NCBI RefSeq assembly: GCF_033958435.1
Contig: NC_134147.1
Coordinates: forward strand, 49,470,001 to 49,534,000
DNA length: 64,000 bases
Reading direction: 5' to 3'
Origin: Carettochelys insculpta
Taxonomy: Eukaryota > Chordata > Testudines > Carettochelyidae
Shown here piece by piece: positions 29,538 to 41,177 of this stretch (its first letter is position 1; each line of letters starts with the position of its first letter). The notes under the pieces were generated by a model. The model did no database searches. It saw nothing but the letters and a program-made list of their open reading frames with translations, and was not told the origin of the DNA. The position numbers and the translations under genes were made by a program.

Positions 29538-29645
29538 CATATCTCATAGAACTGGAAGGGACCTTCAGAGGTCATAGAGTCCAATTCTCTGCCCTCAGAG
29601 CAATACCTTTCACCATCCCTGACAGATTTTTTTTTTTAATCTACT
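29538..29645 (-). mobile_element. CR1 3' end fragment, minus strand
   Basis: CTCATAGAACTGGAAGGGAC and AGAGGTCAT are the reverse complement of the CR1 3' tail. Confidence 0.7.
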
Positions 29646-29649
29646 TGCC

Positions 29650-30799
29650 CTGTATCCCTAAGTGGGCTCCCTCAAGGACTGAACTGATAACCCTGGCTTT
29701 AGCAGGCCAATTCTTTCTTTCTCTATTCATAAACCTTTGTATTTGAGATTCTAAACGATTGGGGCTGCTGGAGATTCAAAAAAAAAAAAAAAAAAGGAGG
29801 TGCTCTGAAAAGCAGAGCAAAGTGAGAATGTGTTCGCTAAATGGGTGAAATCACCACGTAGCATAATTGTGGCTAGTTTTGTGGCAACTCAAGAGCTCAT
29901 GAAAGAAGAAAAGCCATTCATGAATGGCAAATATGTAAAAGAGTGCTCTGGCAAAGTATTAAAGCAGCTGTGTAGTGATTTCGAAAACAAAAGCGAAATT
30001 GTTCTGACTCTAGCATCCTTCAGAGAGAGAGAGAGAGACAGTTCAGGAGTGAAAGTCAGGAAGGCAGTGGTACAAACACACACATGTGAGGAAACAGAAT
30101 TCGTAAAAAAGTGTGTGAATGTCCTTCGGTAAACATGTATCACGTGACAAATAAGTGTGTATTTGCTGTTCTTAAAATAGGGATTACAAACAGTAGGGTT
30201 TGACGTCCTTTATTGAGGACCATCTCATATTCACATGCATTGAGGCTCTTGAATTATTGAGTTTTTACCAAATTCCAAAAAAAAAAAAAATAAGGCTCTT
30301 CTTGCTATTTTGGTTGGTGACCCCGGTCTGAATGGAAGGAGGGAGGTTATTTTATCTGTGGTGTTCTAAATATGCTGAAGGGGGCAGAGAGAGCAGGCAG
30401 ACGACAAGAGGAGGAGATGAATAAGCAACAAGACTGACGAGCATTTTATCCATGGGGATTGAAATAAATATGTTTGTAATGATGTCGCAGAGAGAGAGTT
30501 GACAGTATTTGGTGATATCATAGATGTGAGAGCTGGGAGTTCATGGGTAAGCAAGCCTGGACAGTCAGGAGGCTGGTGGTGGTTACCTACAGTGACAGAT
30601 TTTAAAAAGGGGAGTTAAATAAATTAATGTAAGATAAATATCAACAAAATGATGGTTCATATTGGGTTTGGGATGGATTGGAAAATACAGTCACTTCAGC
30701 TTCTTTGTCTGGTGACAAACTTGAATGCTTAGCACAATGTGCTTGGTGTCTGCACAGAGCTCAGTACTGTATGGGAATAGCGTGATTCTTTTTGACATA
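29650..30799. other. No gene recognised; simple repeats
   Basis: It holds a poly(A) run at about 29778-29795, a (GA)n run near 30022-30038 and another A run near 30279-30291. Nothing else is supported. Confidence 0.3.
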
Positions 30800-31101
30800 C
30801 AGTAAACCCTTGAGAAGCACTATTTTGATTTGTGCTTAACTCGCATTAACGCAGGTTAAGTGCAAATCGAAACCGCCCCACCTCCAGCCCCCAGCTCTCC
30901 CAGCTGGGGAAGTGTGGAGGCACACAGCTGCCACCAGGCTGCAAGCAGCTGTGTGCCCTCCCAGCTGGGAGAAGTCGGGAGACACATTGCAGCCCTCCCA
31001 CACTTCCCCAAGCCAACTCCCCCCTCCACCAATTTACACAAAATTCAGTTTGCGCAACGGTTGCCCAGGATGCAGCCTCTGTGTAAATCGAGGGATTGCT
31101 G
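30800..31101. mobile_element. Tigger-like miniature element with TA duplication
   Basis: Left end CAGTAAACCCTTGAGAAGCA and right end in reverse CAGCAATCCCTCGATTTACA form inverted repeats; both are flanked by TA (30798-30799, 31102-31103). The interior is GC-rich and non-coding. Confidence 0.7.
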
Positions 31102-31509
31102 TACAGGAGTCACCTGCAGAGAGGCATGCTTTGAAATACTCTTACAGCTTAAGCTTCCAGGAACACCTAAGGGCTCCTTCGTTTGCATAGTGCTCCACAT
31201 GTAACAAAACACACACAAGCAGAGTTTTCCAAAACCCCAGCTGAAGCTGCAGCTCTACCATCAGGATTCTGCTTTGAGCACATCTTTAACATATCCAGCA
31301 ATCTGGCTGAGTTTGAAAGTTTTACAGCAAATGACTCTGCATTTTACTTCAGGGAATACGTATGTCTCCCCACAACTGCTAGCCCTGGCACTGACTTGCT
31401 TCAGCCCTGGAACTTCTTTCATTACAAATTAAGCACTATTCAATACATCTATTGCACGCAAGCAGAGTAAAGCCTAAACAAATAAAATAGGTACTTGGTA
31501 CCCTTGGAG
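31102..31509. other. No feature recognised
   Basis: Short open frames only; no repeat assigned. Confidence 0.3.
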
Positions 31510-31676
31510 CACTGTTCCCTGTAAGCGTTCACTTGTGTGGCTGCTCAGGAGAAATTCAAATGCCACCCAGCTGATTAGCAGACTGCCTACCGCTAGATTT
31601 TGTGTTTCTATTGATGGTACACACGTGCGCATAAACATTTATTACACAGCTATGGAAAAGGATAGAGGGAACATTG
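31510..31676. mobile_element. Short hAT-like miniature element
   Basis: Ends CACTGTTCCCTGTAAGC and, in reverse, CAATGTTCCCTCTATCC. Flanks CCTTGGAG and CCATGGAG form an 8-bp duplication with one change. Confidence 0.75.
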
Positions 31677-31862
31677 CCATGGAGAGCCTGTTTTTACAAA
31701 GGTGAAAACAATTACGAGCCAGATCAGCTGGGAGAGAGAAAAATGTGAATGATAATCGAGTCTCTTTTAAGAATATTTTGCCAGATGCCCAACACACAGC
31801 CAAGGACGCATCTGATGGTTTAAAATGACTTAGAATGAAAGTCCAGCTATAATACTTTAATG

Positions 31863-32210
31863 CCTGGGTGTGCAAACTTTTTGTGTTGGGCCCCACTTTT
31901 CATCCCTGCAATTAGCAGGCCCCCCCAAACTGTCAAAAGTAATCCAAACCAATGGAAGTGTCAGTTATGTTCATATGAAAAAAAGTCAAACCTTGCGGCG
32001 TGGGTAAGAAAATAAATATGTAGTAGGTAGAATGTAAAATCATTTTTAAATGGTATATAAATGTGAATACACAGACATACAAACAGTCACATATTTCAAC
32101 ACTCTAAATGAGCTGGATGAGCCTGTGACCCAGCAGCCCCTCATGCTGTGCCTCCCTTATGAAATGTCACGCCCCTCCCCCCCTAGAAGGCCCACCCCCC
32201 ACTATGCCAG
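31863..32210. mobile_element. hAT-like miniature element, copy 2
   Basis: Homologous to 19740-20074 along its length, with both ending in a C-rich segment. The flanks are an exact 8-bp duplication, CTTTAATG, at 31855-31862 and 32211-32218. Confidence 0.85.
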
Positions 32211-32354
32211 CTTTAATGTCAGCTTCACAGAGATATAGTGCTTAAAATTTGTGTGCTCTAGACGCAGCAGATACTTGCATGTTAGGGGAACAAAGCTAAT
32301 TCATGACAATCCTAATGTGTTCTCTTCCTTCATTTTTAACAGCTAAGAATAACA

Positions 32355-32410
32355 ATGAATTTTAATGTCTGGAATATCAAAGAGATGTTTAATACTCCCA
32401 CAGCCACAAG
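32355..32410 (+). CDS. IHO1: IHO1 (CCDC36) first coding exon
   Basis: A pyrimidine-rich tract and AG at 32341-32342 precede an exon with ATG at 32355; it encodes MNFNVWNIKEMFNTPTAT and ends AG|GTAAAT at 32410. The first eleven residues match the N-terminus of vertebrate IHO1. IHO1 sits on unsynapsed meiotic chromosome axes with HORMAD1 and helps REC114-MEI4 assemble for SPO11 breaks. The exon ends two bases into a codon, and the next exon at 45444 begins with the one base required. It lies in a 13-kb intron-flanked repeat landscape. Upstream non-coding exons are not identified; the CpG block near 7.3 kb is one candidate. Confidence 0.85.
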
Positions 32411-32853
32411 GTAAATGTTGTTGTTGTCATGTTTGTAAATGTTCAAGTAATCAGGGTAGCTTACTGGCAGTTTTTAGCTAATACATTGAGTAGCTACTCC
32501 CATTAACTTGCAGTAAAAGTCGTTTAAATTGCCCTGTGCGGAACTAAGTGAAATTGGAAACATTGCCTGTTGACATCTTAATTTTCCTAGCATTTTTATT
32601 CCAGAGGGGATTAGCAGGTCTCCAGTTGAGGAGCTGATATGATTGCTATTTGGTGTGGTGCCTCTGTATAATTTATCAGTGATTAAATTTGAGGATCTCT
32701 ATGAAAAACCGTCTAAAATAGCTGCATCTACAATAGCACTGATCTCATGCTGTTTTAGTTTTACTTGAGAAAAATAAAAACACATAAAAAGATATTTTAG
32801 TGCCAGATAAAATTCTGGGAGGCTTTGTGTGTGTTAATCTCAGCGGAAACCAG
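32411..32853. other. Intronic sequence, nothing recognised
   Basis: AT-rich start of IHO1 intron 1 (as numbered from the coding exons). Confidence 0.4.
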
Positions 32854-33690
32854 AGATACGTCTGCACTGGGAGATTGGGTTGAATTTGTTAAAGTTGACT
32901 TTTTTTTAAGAACCCAATTTTGTAAAGTCAAGGGCGCATGCCCACACTGGCATGTGGAATCCGTGGGGTGCTCCCGATTAGGGTTGGCATCCTCGTCTTT
33001 GTTGGCAATGCCTATCACACAGTGTCTGCTGCCTCTTTGCATTGTGGGTTAAGCTCCCAGGATTTGACGGGACAAAGAAGTGCCAAAGGTGGTTCTGGGT
33101 GTGTGTCATAGGCCTCCCATAGTGGAGGAATGTGGTGATTCTGGCTGCACTTGATGCTTTGAACACAGTGGAATGTGTGTTCTGGTGCTATGAAACGAGC
33201 TCAGACTGGTGGGACTGCTTTTTTCTGCAGGTCTGGGGTGATGAGCAATGGCTATAAAACTACTGCATGTGTAAAGCCACTTTCATAGACCTTTGCGAGT
33301 TGCATTCCCCCACCCTGAAGTGCAGCAATACCAGAATGAGACCTGCTCTGACAGTTCAGAAGCAAGTGGCAATAGCTCTGTGGATGCTTGTGGAAGATAG
33401 CCATGGTGAATGGCTGCTCAGAACTAATGGGCAGGTGCTTTTCCTCAGCCCTCTAGCCTGGCATGAAATGGTTCCCCTTTCTCTCAAGTAAGTTATGGAG
33501 CACAGACCAGGCTACGACTAAGAGGGGAATGTTGTTTTGGACGATGTCTAGTCCAGTACCTTTCTGGTACTTGGTGAGTATCCACAGCACACTGCTGACA
33601 AAGTCAAAGCTGTCCGCCCTAATGGGGACCCATTCCGTCGACTTCATGAGGCAGTATTGACATGCACCCGTAACGTTACAAAATAGAATG
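32854..33690 (+). mobile_element. Decayed Harbinger-type element with transposase fragment
   Basis: The left end AGATACGTCTGCACTGGG resembles the terminal repeat of the Harbinger family here. Around 33265-33395 a plus frame reads KATFIDLCELHSPTLK and RPALTVQKQVAIALWML, matching the FMELCQWLTPAL and EKRVGIAVWKLA segments of the transposase at 42135-42545. The rest is unreadable and the right terminal repeat is not found. Confidence 0.6.
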
Positions 33691-33754
33691 CTAAAAAAAG
33701 GACCTGAACAAATTGAACCTAACCTCCTCATGTAGATTTACCCTCCATTTCTCA

Positions 33755-34140
33755 TACGTTAAAAATAAGTGATCAGCAAAGTTACAGACAATAAAAGTGT
33801 TTAAATATATTAGAAACAAAAGGAAACCTAATAATGGTATTAATCCATTACTAGATGGAATTGGTAGAATTGTCAGTAAGGCATAAGTGTTCAATAAATC
33901 TGCTTTGTATTGGAGAAGGAGCCAGAGGATGATGATGTATCTTATGATGATAACTGTTCATTCCACTAGTATTTCAGGAGGATGTCACACAGCATCTACT
34001 AGAATTGGACATTTTAAAATCAGAAAGTCCAGATAACTTGAATCTGAAAGAGCTGGCTGAGGAGCTCTCGGTTCTGCTAATTCTAGTCCTGTCATTTTGC
34101 ACAGGAATGGTGTCAAGCTGACAAAATGACTACTCTTCTT
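33755..34140 (+). pseudogene. CR1/L2-like ORF2 fragment
   Basis: Frames give a KCLNILETKG / FKYIRNKRKPNNGINPL-type segment near 33795-33850, and KESDNLNLKELAEELSVLL near 34020-34080. These match the pre-RT spacer and SPDxLHPKILKELADELS region of CR1-group LINEs. No catalytic region remains. Confidence 0.55.
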
Positions 34141-34439
34141 TCCTCACCTAGTCCTTCCCACTACTGTCTGTCCTGAGGCAACTGAGCCACAAAAACTGAA
34201 CTAATCAGGTCCTTTTATATGCCATCCATCCATCCAGTTTGGGGTTTTCCAAACCTTCTCTTAACCTCCAATTCTAGTTGTAGGTGCCGAATTAGTGGGT
34301 GCTTCAGGAGCACTCACAGGGAAAAAAATTAGCACCTACCTGCAGCCAAGCTCCTCTCTCTCTCCCCCAGTACCTGCTGCCCACCTGAGGCTCTGACAGT
34401 TAACTCTTCCCCCTCCCTCCCAGCTCCCCTTCCTGCTTG

Positions 34440-37010
34440 CAGCAGATCATCTGTTCCATGGGGTGCTGGAAGTGCTGGAAGGGACGAAGAGGAGCGGGGA
34501 TGGAGTATGCTTCATGGAGGGGGTGAAACTGGGTGTGAAGAGATGAGGGATCTGGGAAGGGTACTTGGGGATTGAGTGGGGACTGAGCACCCCTGGGGAA
34601 AGCGGTAAGCCAGTGCTTGTGACTGCAACACGCAAGTTTCTATATATTCTGCTAATCTCCTTTCCACATGGCCAAACCACCCAAGCCTGGATTCCCTCAC
34701 CTTTTCTATAATTGATACTACTTTAACACTTCCCCTAATTCATTTGTTCCCAGCTTGTTCAGGGTTGTATCTCTAAGCATCAGTCTTAACGTGTTCGTTT
34801 CCCTTGGGCTCAAGATTGGCTCCTGTCTCTTCCTTGGTGCCCAGCATTCAAAGTCACCCAAAAGTGCAGGCCTAATTATCTGGTAGGTTTCACTCTTGAA
34901 GTTGATAGAATACCTGTTGCAAACCACACCACTCATTTCTCTCTGCTTTCCTGTTCTGCTTCTATTTTAGTCAGGTAATTCACCATTATCCTGCCCTATC
35001 CAACCCCGGTACTGAATGTTTGTACACTTGGTAGTGCCTGGCCCTTCAAACTTAGTGTCTTTGCCTTCCTGCAAGGTATGATTTGAATATACGGTTTTGT
35101 TTCTGATTATTTTCATGCCACTTCTTCCATTTATCTGTCTTCTTTCACCTCCTCTTTGCTGTATCCCATGAGCATTATGTCAGCTGCAAAAAGCATGTAC
35201 CATGATGCATGCCACTCTCTGGATGTTTTCTGTAAGTGCATTGAACATATGAACCAAAAGGAGCTTAGTGCTGACCCTTGCCATATTCTGACTCTTACTA
35301 GAAACTGTTCTGTTTCTCTGCCTGGGCTTCTAACCCTGGTAACAACACTCTTAAATGTGTCTCAGGCAAATCTGATGTAGTCTTCAGTGATCCTTTTCAT
35401 TCCTACATGTCTCCATCCGACCTTTCTCACAACAGGGCCATAAGCTTTCTCAACTTCAAATAGTGTGTTCAGGGTTTTCCTCTTCTTATGTACAAGCTAT
35501 CTGAATGCAAAGATAGCATCCATTATTAGTTTGTCTGGCTCAAAAGCAAATTGCTACTGATTCTTTTTGTAGTCTCTTATAATAACTTTTTCATTGTGTG
35601 ATTCATGAATTTAATGCCACTATAGTTACCACTGGGTTTTTTTTCCTGTGCCTCCTTTTTCCTTAAATATCGCTACTAATGTATTCTTTTTCCAGGTATA
35701 CGGCATCTTCTCAGTCCTTATGAGGAAATTAAACAGTTGTGTCAATATATTCATGCCTACTTGCCTGGGGCACTTCTGTGCTTCCGCTAGTATGCCATCA
35801 AAGCCAAGACAAAAAAGCAGTCATATAGCACTTTAAAGACTGACAAAATCATTTATTTGGAGCTGAGCTTTTGTGGGACAGACCCACTTCTTCAGCTAAA
35901 ATAAGAACTAGAATATGCAAAAAAATCTAGCCTGCACTGTGCGTATGCTTTGTATGGGAGATAAATTAAACAACAATTTAAAAAGTTCCTCCTATCACAA
36001 GAAAATACCAAGGAAACCCATCATTCCTCTTCTTAGTAAGTTCAGATCTGAAGAAGTGGGTCTGTCCCATGAAAGCTCACCACCTAATGAATTATTTTGT
36101 TAGTCTTTAAAGTGCTACTTGACTCCTTTTTTGTTTTGATAGACTACAGACTAACACAGCTATCTCTCTGTCACTAATCAAAGCTTTGTTATTTTTCACA
36201 ATGTCCAATGCTTCTGCAACTTTTACAGCTGGTGCCACTAGATCCTGGTTTTGTTATGTTATACTGCATGGATCTCTTGGACTGCCTTCATTCATGAATC
36301 TTTCAAAGTAATTACCTTGTCTTTCCTTAATCTGGATCACATCGATTAACATATTTCCATTTTGGTCTTCCCAAAGGCATTAAGGATTAATGTCATTAGT
36401 TCTCTTATCAAGGGTCTTTGCCAGCCTATTTCTTTATTGTCCTTCATTTCAAGACAGGCATAAAAGCCTCCCATAGCTGTAGCCTAGGCATAAGTGGCCA
36501 CTACCTCTAATTTTTTGGCTTTATTTGTAGTCCTGACTCCTGAAATTCTGCTGTTTGAGTGTTGCCTGCCAAAGTTTGAAACACTTTATTTTCCTTCAGA
36601 GCCTCTCCTACTTTCTTATTCCACCATTTTTTGATTGTTTACCAAGCAGGCTCCTTGCACGTTCTTGTATTTTGCTTGCAGTATGATTCTGTCATTGACT
36701 TGTAACGACTCTTAACCCTTCTAAAGAGTTTTCCTCCACCTTCTCTTGCGAACACGTAACTTCATAAAGCTTTTATCACTTGGTGTTTTGTATTGCTTTG
36801 GACTGTTTTCTTCCTCTGTACAATATGTATCCATAGTCAAGAACCAGCATTCTGTGTTGAACTGCATAGCTTTCTGTGGGGATGACCCTTCTGGTTTTTG
36901 TTGTTCTTCAGCTCAGCTTAGATTACTTCCTGATAAATCATCTGCACCCTTATGTTCCCCTCTTCTAGTTAGTTTTCTTTGTAGTGAAGAAGGTATGAAC
37001 AGCTACCAGT
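34440..37010 (-). pseudogene. Decayed non-CR1 LINE (endonuclease end, RT), minus strand
   Basis: Minus-strand frames give, from high to low coordinate: KGHPHRKLCSSTQNAG and KKWWNKKVGEALKENK (endonuclease-to-RT spacer), TNKAKKLEVVAT and FYACLEMKDNKEIG, LTQLFNFLIRTEKMPYTWKK, AIFKEKGGTGK, DAIFAFRQLVHKKRKTLNTL-like sequence, VEKAYGPVVRKV, RIWQGSALSSF, YMLFAADIMLMG (catalytic FADD changed to FAAD) and finally RESRLGWFGHVERRL. This order is that of LINEs sold in databases as craniofacial-protein-2-like plus RT. Many stops and shifts are present, and a Penelope-like insert splits it at 35805-36176. Confidence 0.65.
35805..36176. mobile_element. Inverted pair of Penelope-like terminal sequences
   Basis: The left arm in reverse and the right arm both read GAAGAAGTGGGTCTGTCCCA, then AAAGCTCA, and GTCTTTAAAGTGCTA. 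Flanks are an exact 8-bp duplication ATCAAAGC (35797-35804, 36177-36184), so this inserted as one unit into the minus-strand LINE. The motif is common in reptile genomes; linking it to Penelope elements is my inference. Confidence 0.6.
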
Positions 37011-37139
37011 CGTATTGGAGGTGCTGTAAGAGAGTCTCCCTTCCATGCTTCTGCAGCCATATGCACCCATGGCTGCCTGGGTGCCCTTTGAGCCATTTAC
37101 CATCTCTCTTCATGTCCCCACCGAGACTGGCTCTGGCTG

Positions 37140-37684
37140 TAGGGGTGACTCTTTCTTATGTTCTGTACAACCAGTGGGGGGTTGGTTTTTTGTTAGAAAG
37201 GAGGAGTCCAGTACGCAGCCAGCTGTCTGTCTCCCCACACAGGGGTTCCCATGGCTGGGGCTGCTGGCAGGACTCTGCATCCTGGCCGGCTCTGCACTCC
37301 ACAGCTGGTGAGATTCCCCTGGTCCTGTCCAGGTCCCTAGGGCTGGGGCTGGAATTGCTAGTGGGGTTCCCAGACAGGTCCTGGGGCTGGAGCTGCCAGT
37401 GGTGCACCCAGCCCTGGGCCGGATGGGTCCCCAGGAATGAGGATGCCCAGGTGCCCTCGGCCAGATCCCTGGGGCTGGAGCTTCTGGAGTTCCCATGCCC
37501 TGGCTGGGGTTCTCGTCGCTGGGGCTGCTGGCAGGGCTCCACACCCCTGCTGGCTCCCAGCTGCAGAGCTGGCGTGGTCCCCTGCCACCCAGCCGGGGCT
37601 GTAGAGGTATCAGTAAACCGTACCAGCATGTACCAGCACAAAAAAAGCCCTGTGTACAACAGTGCCCATTTCTCCCCTGTAATA
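37140..37684. repeat. GC-rich block of imperfect internal repeats
   Basis: Phrases such as CTGGGGCTGGAGCT and GGGCTGGGGCTGGAATTGCT recur at intervals between 37240 and 37570. A long open frame crosses it but mixes LINE antisense and repeat sequence. It may be the interior of a DNA transposon; ends are not resolved. Confidence 0.4.
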
Positions 37685-38548
37685 TGACAGGGTTTCTGGG
37701 CACAGCTAAGGAAACCAGTTCAGGGGAAAATTGCTTAAATCCAGGCCATTTACAGCCCCGCTGGGGATTTCATCCTCACTCAGGCAAATCAAATCAGCCA
37801 CAAAAGCACCTCTGCCAACCAGAAGCCACACAAGCAAACCCACAGTTTTCCCAGCTGCTGTATCAGCCCAGACCAACACCCTCCTACTCAGGTGAGTGGT
37901 TCTTAAAACCCCTTTCACAAACACCACACAGATTCTTCTGGGCCCCAGAAGGTCCAGCCATGGTCCTAGGTCTATATATACTTGGATCTTACCCAAATCA
38001 CCGTGTGTTCCACTCCTTCAGATCTATACATCTAAAGGTTTATTAACGACGAAAGAACAGGGTTAGAGAGAAGAATGGTTAAAGTGATACTTTACATACA
38101 TCAAATACAGTTATTGATACAGGCCAGCGATGTTTTATGCTGCTTCTTGAAAGTCTCTGAAAGCCCATCCCGTAAGGGGTATGACTTCAAGTTACATAGT
38201 CTTGGTCACTGGAGAATTGGAGATCTGGAACATGGATCCTTGGAGCAGGAACCCAGAGCCGTGTCTACACGTGCACGCTACTTCGAAGTAGCGGCACTAA
38301 CTTCAAAATAGCGCCCGTCACGGCTACACGTGTTGGGCGCTAGTTCGAAGTTAACTTCGACATTAGGCGGCGAGACATCGAAGTCGCTATCCTCATCAGG
38401 AGATGGGGATAGCGCCCTACTTCGACGTTCAGCGTCGAAGTAGGGACCGTGTAGTCATTGCGCGTCCCGCAACTTCGAAATTGCGGGGTCCTCCATGGCG
38501 GCCATCAGCTGAGGGGTTGAGAGACGCTCTCTCCAGCCCCTCAGCTCA

Positions 38549-39577
38549 ATGGTGGCCGTGTGGAGCGGCCCCTTAAAGGTCCCCTCCCCCTCCCTTCCTG
38601 TGCAGGAAGCTGAAGGAACATGCAGGCAGCAGCTCAGACACGCGGCCAGCCTGCACGTCCCTCAGCAGCCACAGGACCCTCAATGGCCGCCTGGCAGCCC
38701 CCCCAGTGCCCCCAGGGGACCCCCCCCCAAGGGGAGCCAGGGCAGCCAGCCCAGCCAGGCGGGCAGCCAGGCTGGCAAGCGGCAGCGGGGCCCCTCCTGG
38801 ATGGAGGCCAAGCTGCGGGACCTGCTGGGGCTCTGGAGCGAGGAGGAGGTGCTCCAGGTAATGGGGAGCAAGAGGCGGAACGCGGATGCGTTAGCTCAGC
38901 TGGCTGACGGCCTGGCTGCCCGGGGTCACCCTGCCCGCACTCCTGATCACGTCAGGAGTAAGGTGAAGGAGCTGCGGCAGGGTTACGCCCGGGCCCGGGA
39001 TGCGGCCGGCCAATCTGGGGCCGCCCCCGTCACTTGCCCCTTTTACAGGGAGCTCAGGGACATCCTGGGCCCCCGGCACACCTCCTCCCCTCTGGCCACC
39101 CTTGATACTTCGGCCGACGAGCCCCAGCAGGCCCTTCAGCCGGAGTCCGTCCCGGAGGTAAGCCCCGCACCCCGGGGCCCCCCCCTCTGGAGCCCACCCC
39201 CGGGCCATCGCGGCAGGAGGAGGAGGGGGGCTCCTCCTCCGCAGAATCCGGGCTGCAGATCCTCCTCCTGCCATCCTGGAGCAGCAGCTGGGCCTCCGCC
39301 CCCCGGGGATCTCCGGACCGTGGGAGTGGACCAACAGGTATGTACCCCCCTCTGGTGTACACCCCTGGGCTTGAGGGGCGGGGGTAATAGATATGTGTCC
39401 AGGGCCCCCCACATGCTCACATGGCCATGGCCCCAAGGACAGCATGGCCATGTCCCTCACAGCAGTGCATCAGCCCCTGCCCCCCGCACCCACCCTGCAC
39501 GACAGTGCCATGCCCCATCCCCGGGGCAGGGGGGAGCGGAATCTCGAGGGGCCCCCAGGAGGAGGGGGTGGGAGACC

Positions 39578-39612
<35 letters not shown>

Positions 39613-40826
39613 GCAGCATGTGATGGAGTTGCGGGAGTGCAAAAGGGAGACTCAGGCTAGATATGAGCAACAAGAGCCGAATAGCTCCCAGGGGCAAAGG
39701 ATGATCCTGGGGCTACAGCTGGCAGGTGACGCCTCTGCCCTGAACAAAGAGGAGGGAGGAGCCGAGCTGGCTTTGAAATGGTGGGGGAGGGCGGGGGCTG
39801 CAGGTAGAGGCTAGGGGAAGGGAGAGCTGGAAGGCAGCCAGCCTGAGGAGGGGGAAAGCTGCATCCCAGAGGGGCACCCCTTGGGGTCTTCTCCCCAGGA
39901 CGGGTTGGAAGGACTGTCTCTTCTGACAGCTGGTGCTGTCACTCCTGGGAGAAACTGGGCATCTGTGGCCTAAGAAACCTCTCCTGTCAGACCCTGCGGA
40001 GTGAAGTGAGAGTCGCTCCCACCAGGGGATGGGGTGCAGTGCAGGGGGAGCCCTGAACCCCATCCATCACAGCAGCATCTCCCGGGGACGGGGATGGGGA
40101 ACCTGCAGCACAGGGCTGGGGGGACAAAGGCCACGGCTCAGGGCCCACACTAACGCCTGTCTCCATTCTTCTTCCCCCCCTCCTCTCCTGTGTCCCGCAG
40201 CTGCACCATCGGAAGGGCCGGAAGAGAGCGCCGGCGAGGCATCAGTGGTCCTGGAGACCCCTCCGGGGCCATCGGTCCAGGCAAGCCCCTCGGCCGAGGA
40301 CCGACCGGCCCCACGGTGGGCTAGACGGCGGACCCTGCGCCACCACCAGCCGACGGCGACGGATCCCCAGCTGCTGGCCATCCACCGTCGGCAGCTGGAG
40401 GTGGCGGAGCAGCGCCTGCGGGTGGAGCAACGCCGCGTTGAACTGGAGGAGCGGGCGCTGGCCTGGCGCCAAGAGGCATGGGGGGCCTACATGGACACTT
40501 TCAACCGCCTGGTGGACTACCTGGCCCCCCATGTCGCGCCGGCCGCCGCAGTGCCCGCCCTGCCTGCTCCACCCGCCACACCACCAGCTGCTCCGCACGT
40601 TGCTGTCCTGTCCGCCGTCGCCCCGCCACCCACCACCGAGGGCTGGAGCGCCGAGGGACCCCTGAAGCCATCTGAGACTTGCCGGGCATATCATCCGGTC
40701 CGCCCCGCCCCCAGCCAGCCCTGGACAGGGCTGCGGCCGCGGCGGGCTCCTGGCCGCCCACGCCCAGTGCCGGACTTTAGGGGCAAGGGGCCCGGGACGT
40801 GGCCCCCCCCTTGTATACAGTTGTGA
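38549..40826 (+). CDS. Harbinger Myb/SANT-like DNA-binding protein (three exons)
   Basis: Exons 38549-39157, 39217-39337 and 40201-40826 join in consistent phase: exon 1 ends on a whole codon (GAG|GTAAGC), exon 2 is 40 codons plus one base (ACAG|GTATGT), and exon 3 supplies the other two after CCCGCAG. Exon 1 carries the DNA-binding domain at about residues 80-165 (SWMEAKLRDLLGLWSEEEVL, RTPDHVRSKVKELRQGYARA, FYRELRDILG). Exon 3 has a charged helix, LLAIHRRQLEVAEQRLRVEQ, then a Pro-rich tail to TGA. In this superfamily, the protein helps nuclear import and end binding of the transposase. The ATG at 38549 is the first in frame, but a later start is possible. The second intron holds a solo LTR. 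Confidence 0.8.
39583..39618. repeat. (CAG)n microsatellite
   Basis: CAG/CAA triplets run directly up to the solo LTR. Translation as poly-Gln, poly-Ala or poly-Ser in different frames has no meaning here, as it lies in an intron. Confidence 0.9.
39619..40071 (+). mobile_element. Solo Gmr1-type LTR inside the Harbinger element
   Basis: TGTGATGGAG...CCATCACA, 453 bp, aligns with the 419-bp LTRs at 8657 and 14103 (e.g. GGCTACAGCTGGCAGGTGAC, GACGGGTTGGAAGGACTGTC). GCAGCA lies on both sides (39613-39618, 40072-40077), a likely target duplication partly masked by the CAG repeat. The usual AATAAA has become AAGAAA. Confidence 0.88.
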
Positions 40827-41177
40827 CTTATTAATTTGTGCCCCCCGTTTGCCCTGTCCCCCCCATGTAAATAGTTCTCCCCTTTATCATCCCTGGTTTT
40901 CTTTTTATTAGTGAACAAACTTTTTTATTACTATTGTTTTATTTGTACACATTACTTTTGTTCCACACATGTTGTATATAGTTTGTTCTTGTTTTATTTA
41001 TAGTTAAAAAAAAAAAAATTCTAAAAGAAAAAGCAGTTTAAGTTCAGCCACAAGTGCGTGCTGTCATTTGTCCAGGAAAAGTGTGTGGGGTGGTGGTGGT
41101 TGGGTGCTCCATGGTGTGGGCGTTGGGGCAGGGAGTGTTGTGGAGGAAGGGGTGGGCAGTGGGGGGCCTGGCAGAGT
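40827..41177. other. Spacer between the convergent Harbinger genes
   Basis: AT-rich sequence with poly(A)/(T) runs near 41005-41017. It probably holds the 3' ends of both transcripts; no clear AATAAA pair was assigned. Confidence 0.4.

Noticed and set aside
29978..30132. 100-codon frame 29830-30132
   Set aside because: It crosses a (GA)n run, has no known domain, and ends in AT-rich intergenic-type sequence.
2000..32000. Exons of C3orf84/CIMIP7, which I recall lying between these genes in mammals
   Set aside because: No minus-strand segment that I could match was found; a negative by eye is weak.
36746..37687. 313-codon plus frame
   Set aside because: It joins the antisense of a decayed LINE to a GC-rich internally repeated block; the end falls at the edge of repeat X.
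39393..39697. Poly-Ser, poly-Ala and poly-Leu/Cys frames
   Set aside because: All are readings of the (CAG)n repeat and a C-rich intron of the Harbinger gene.
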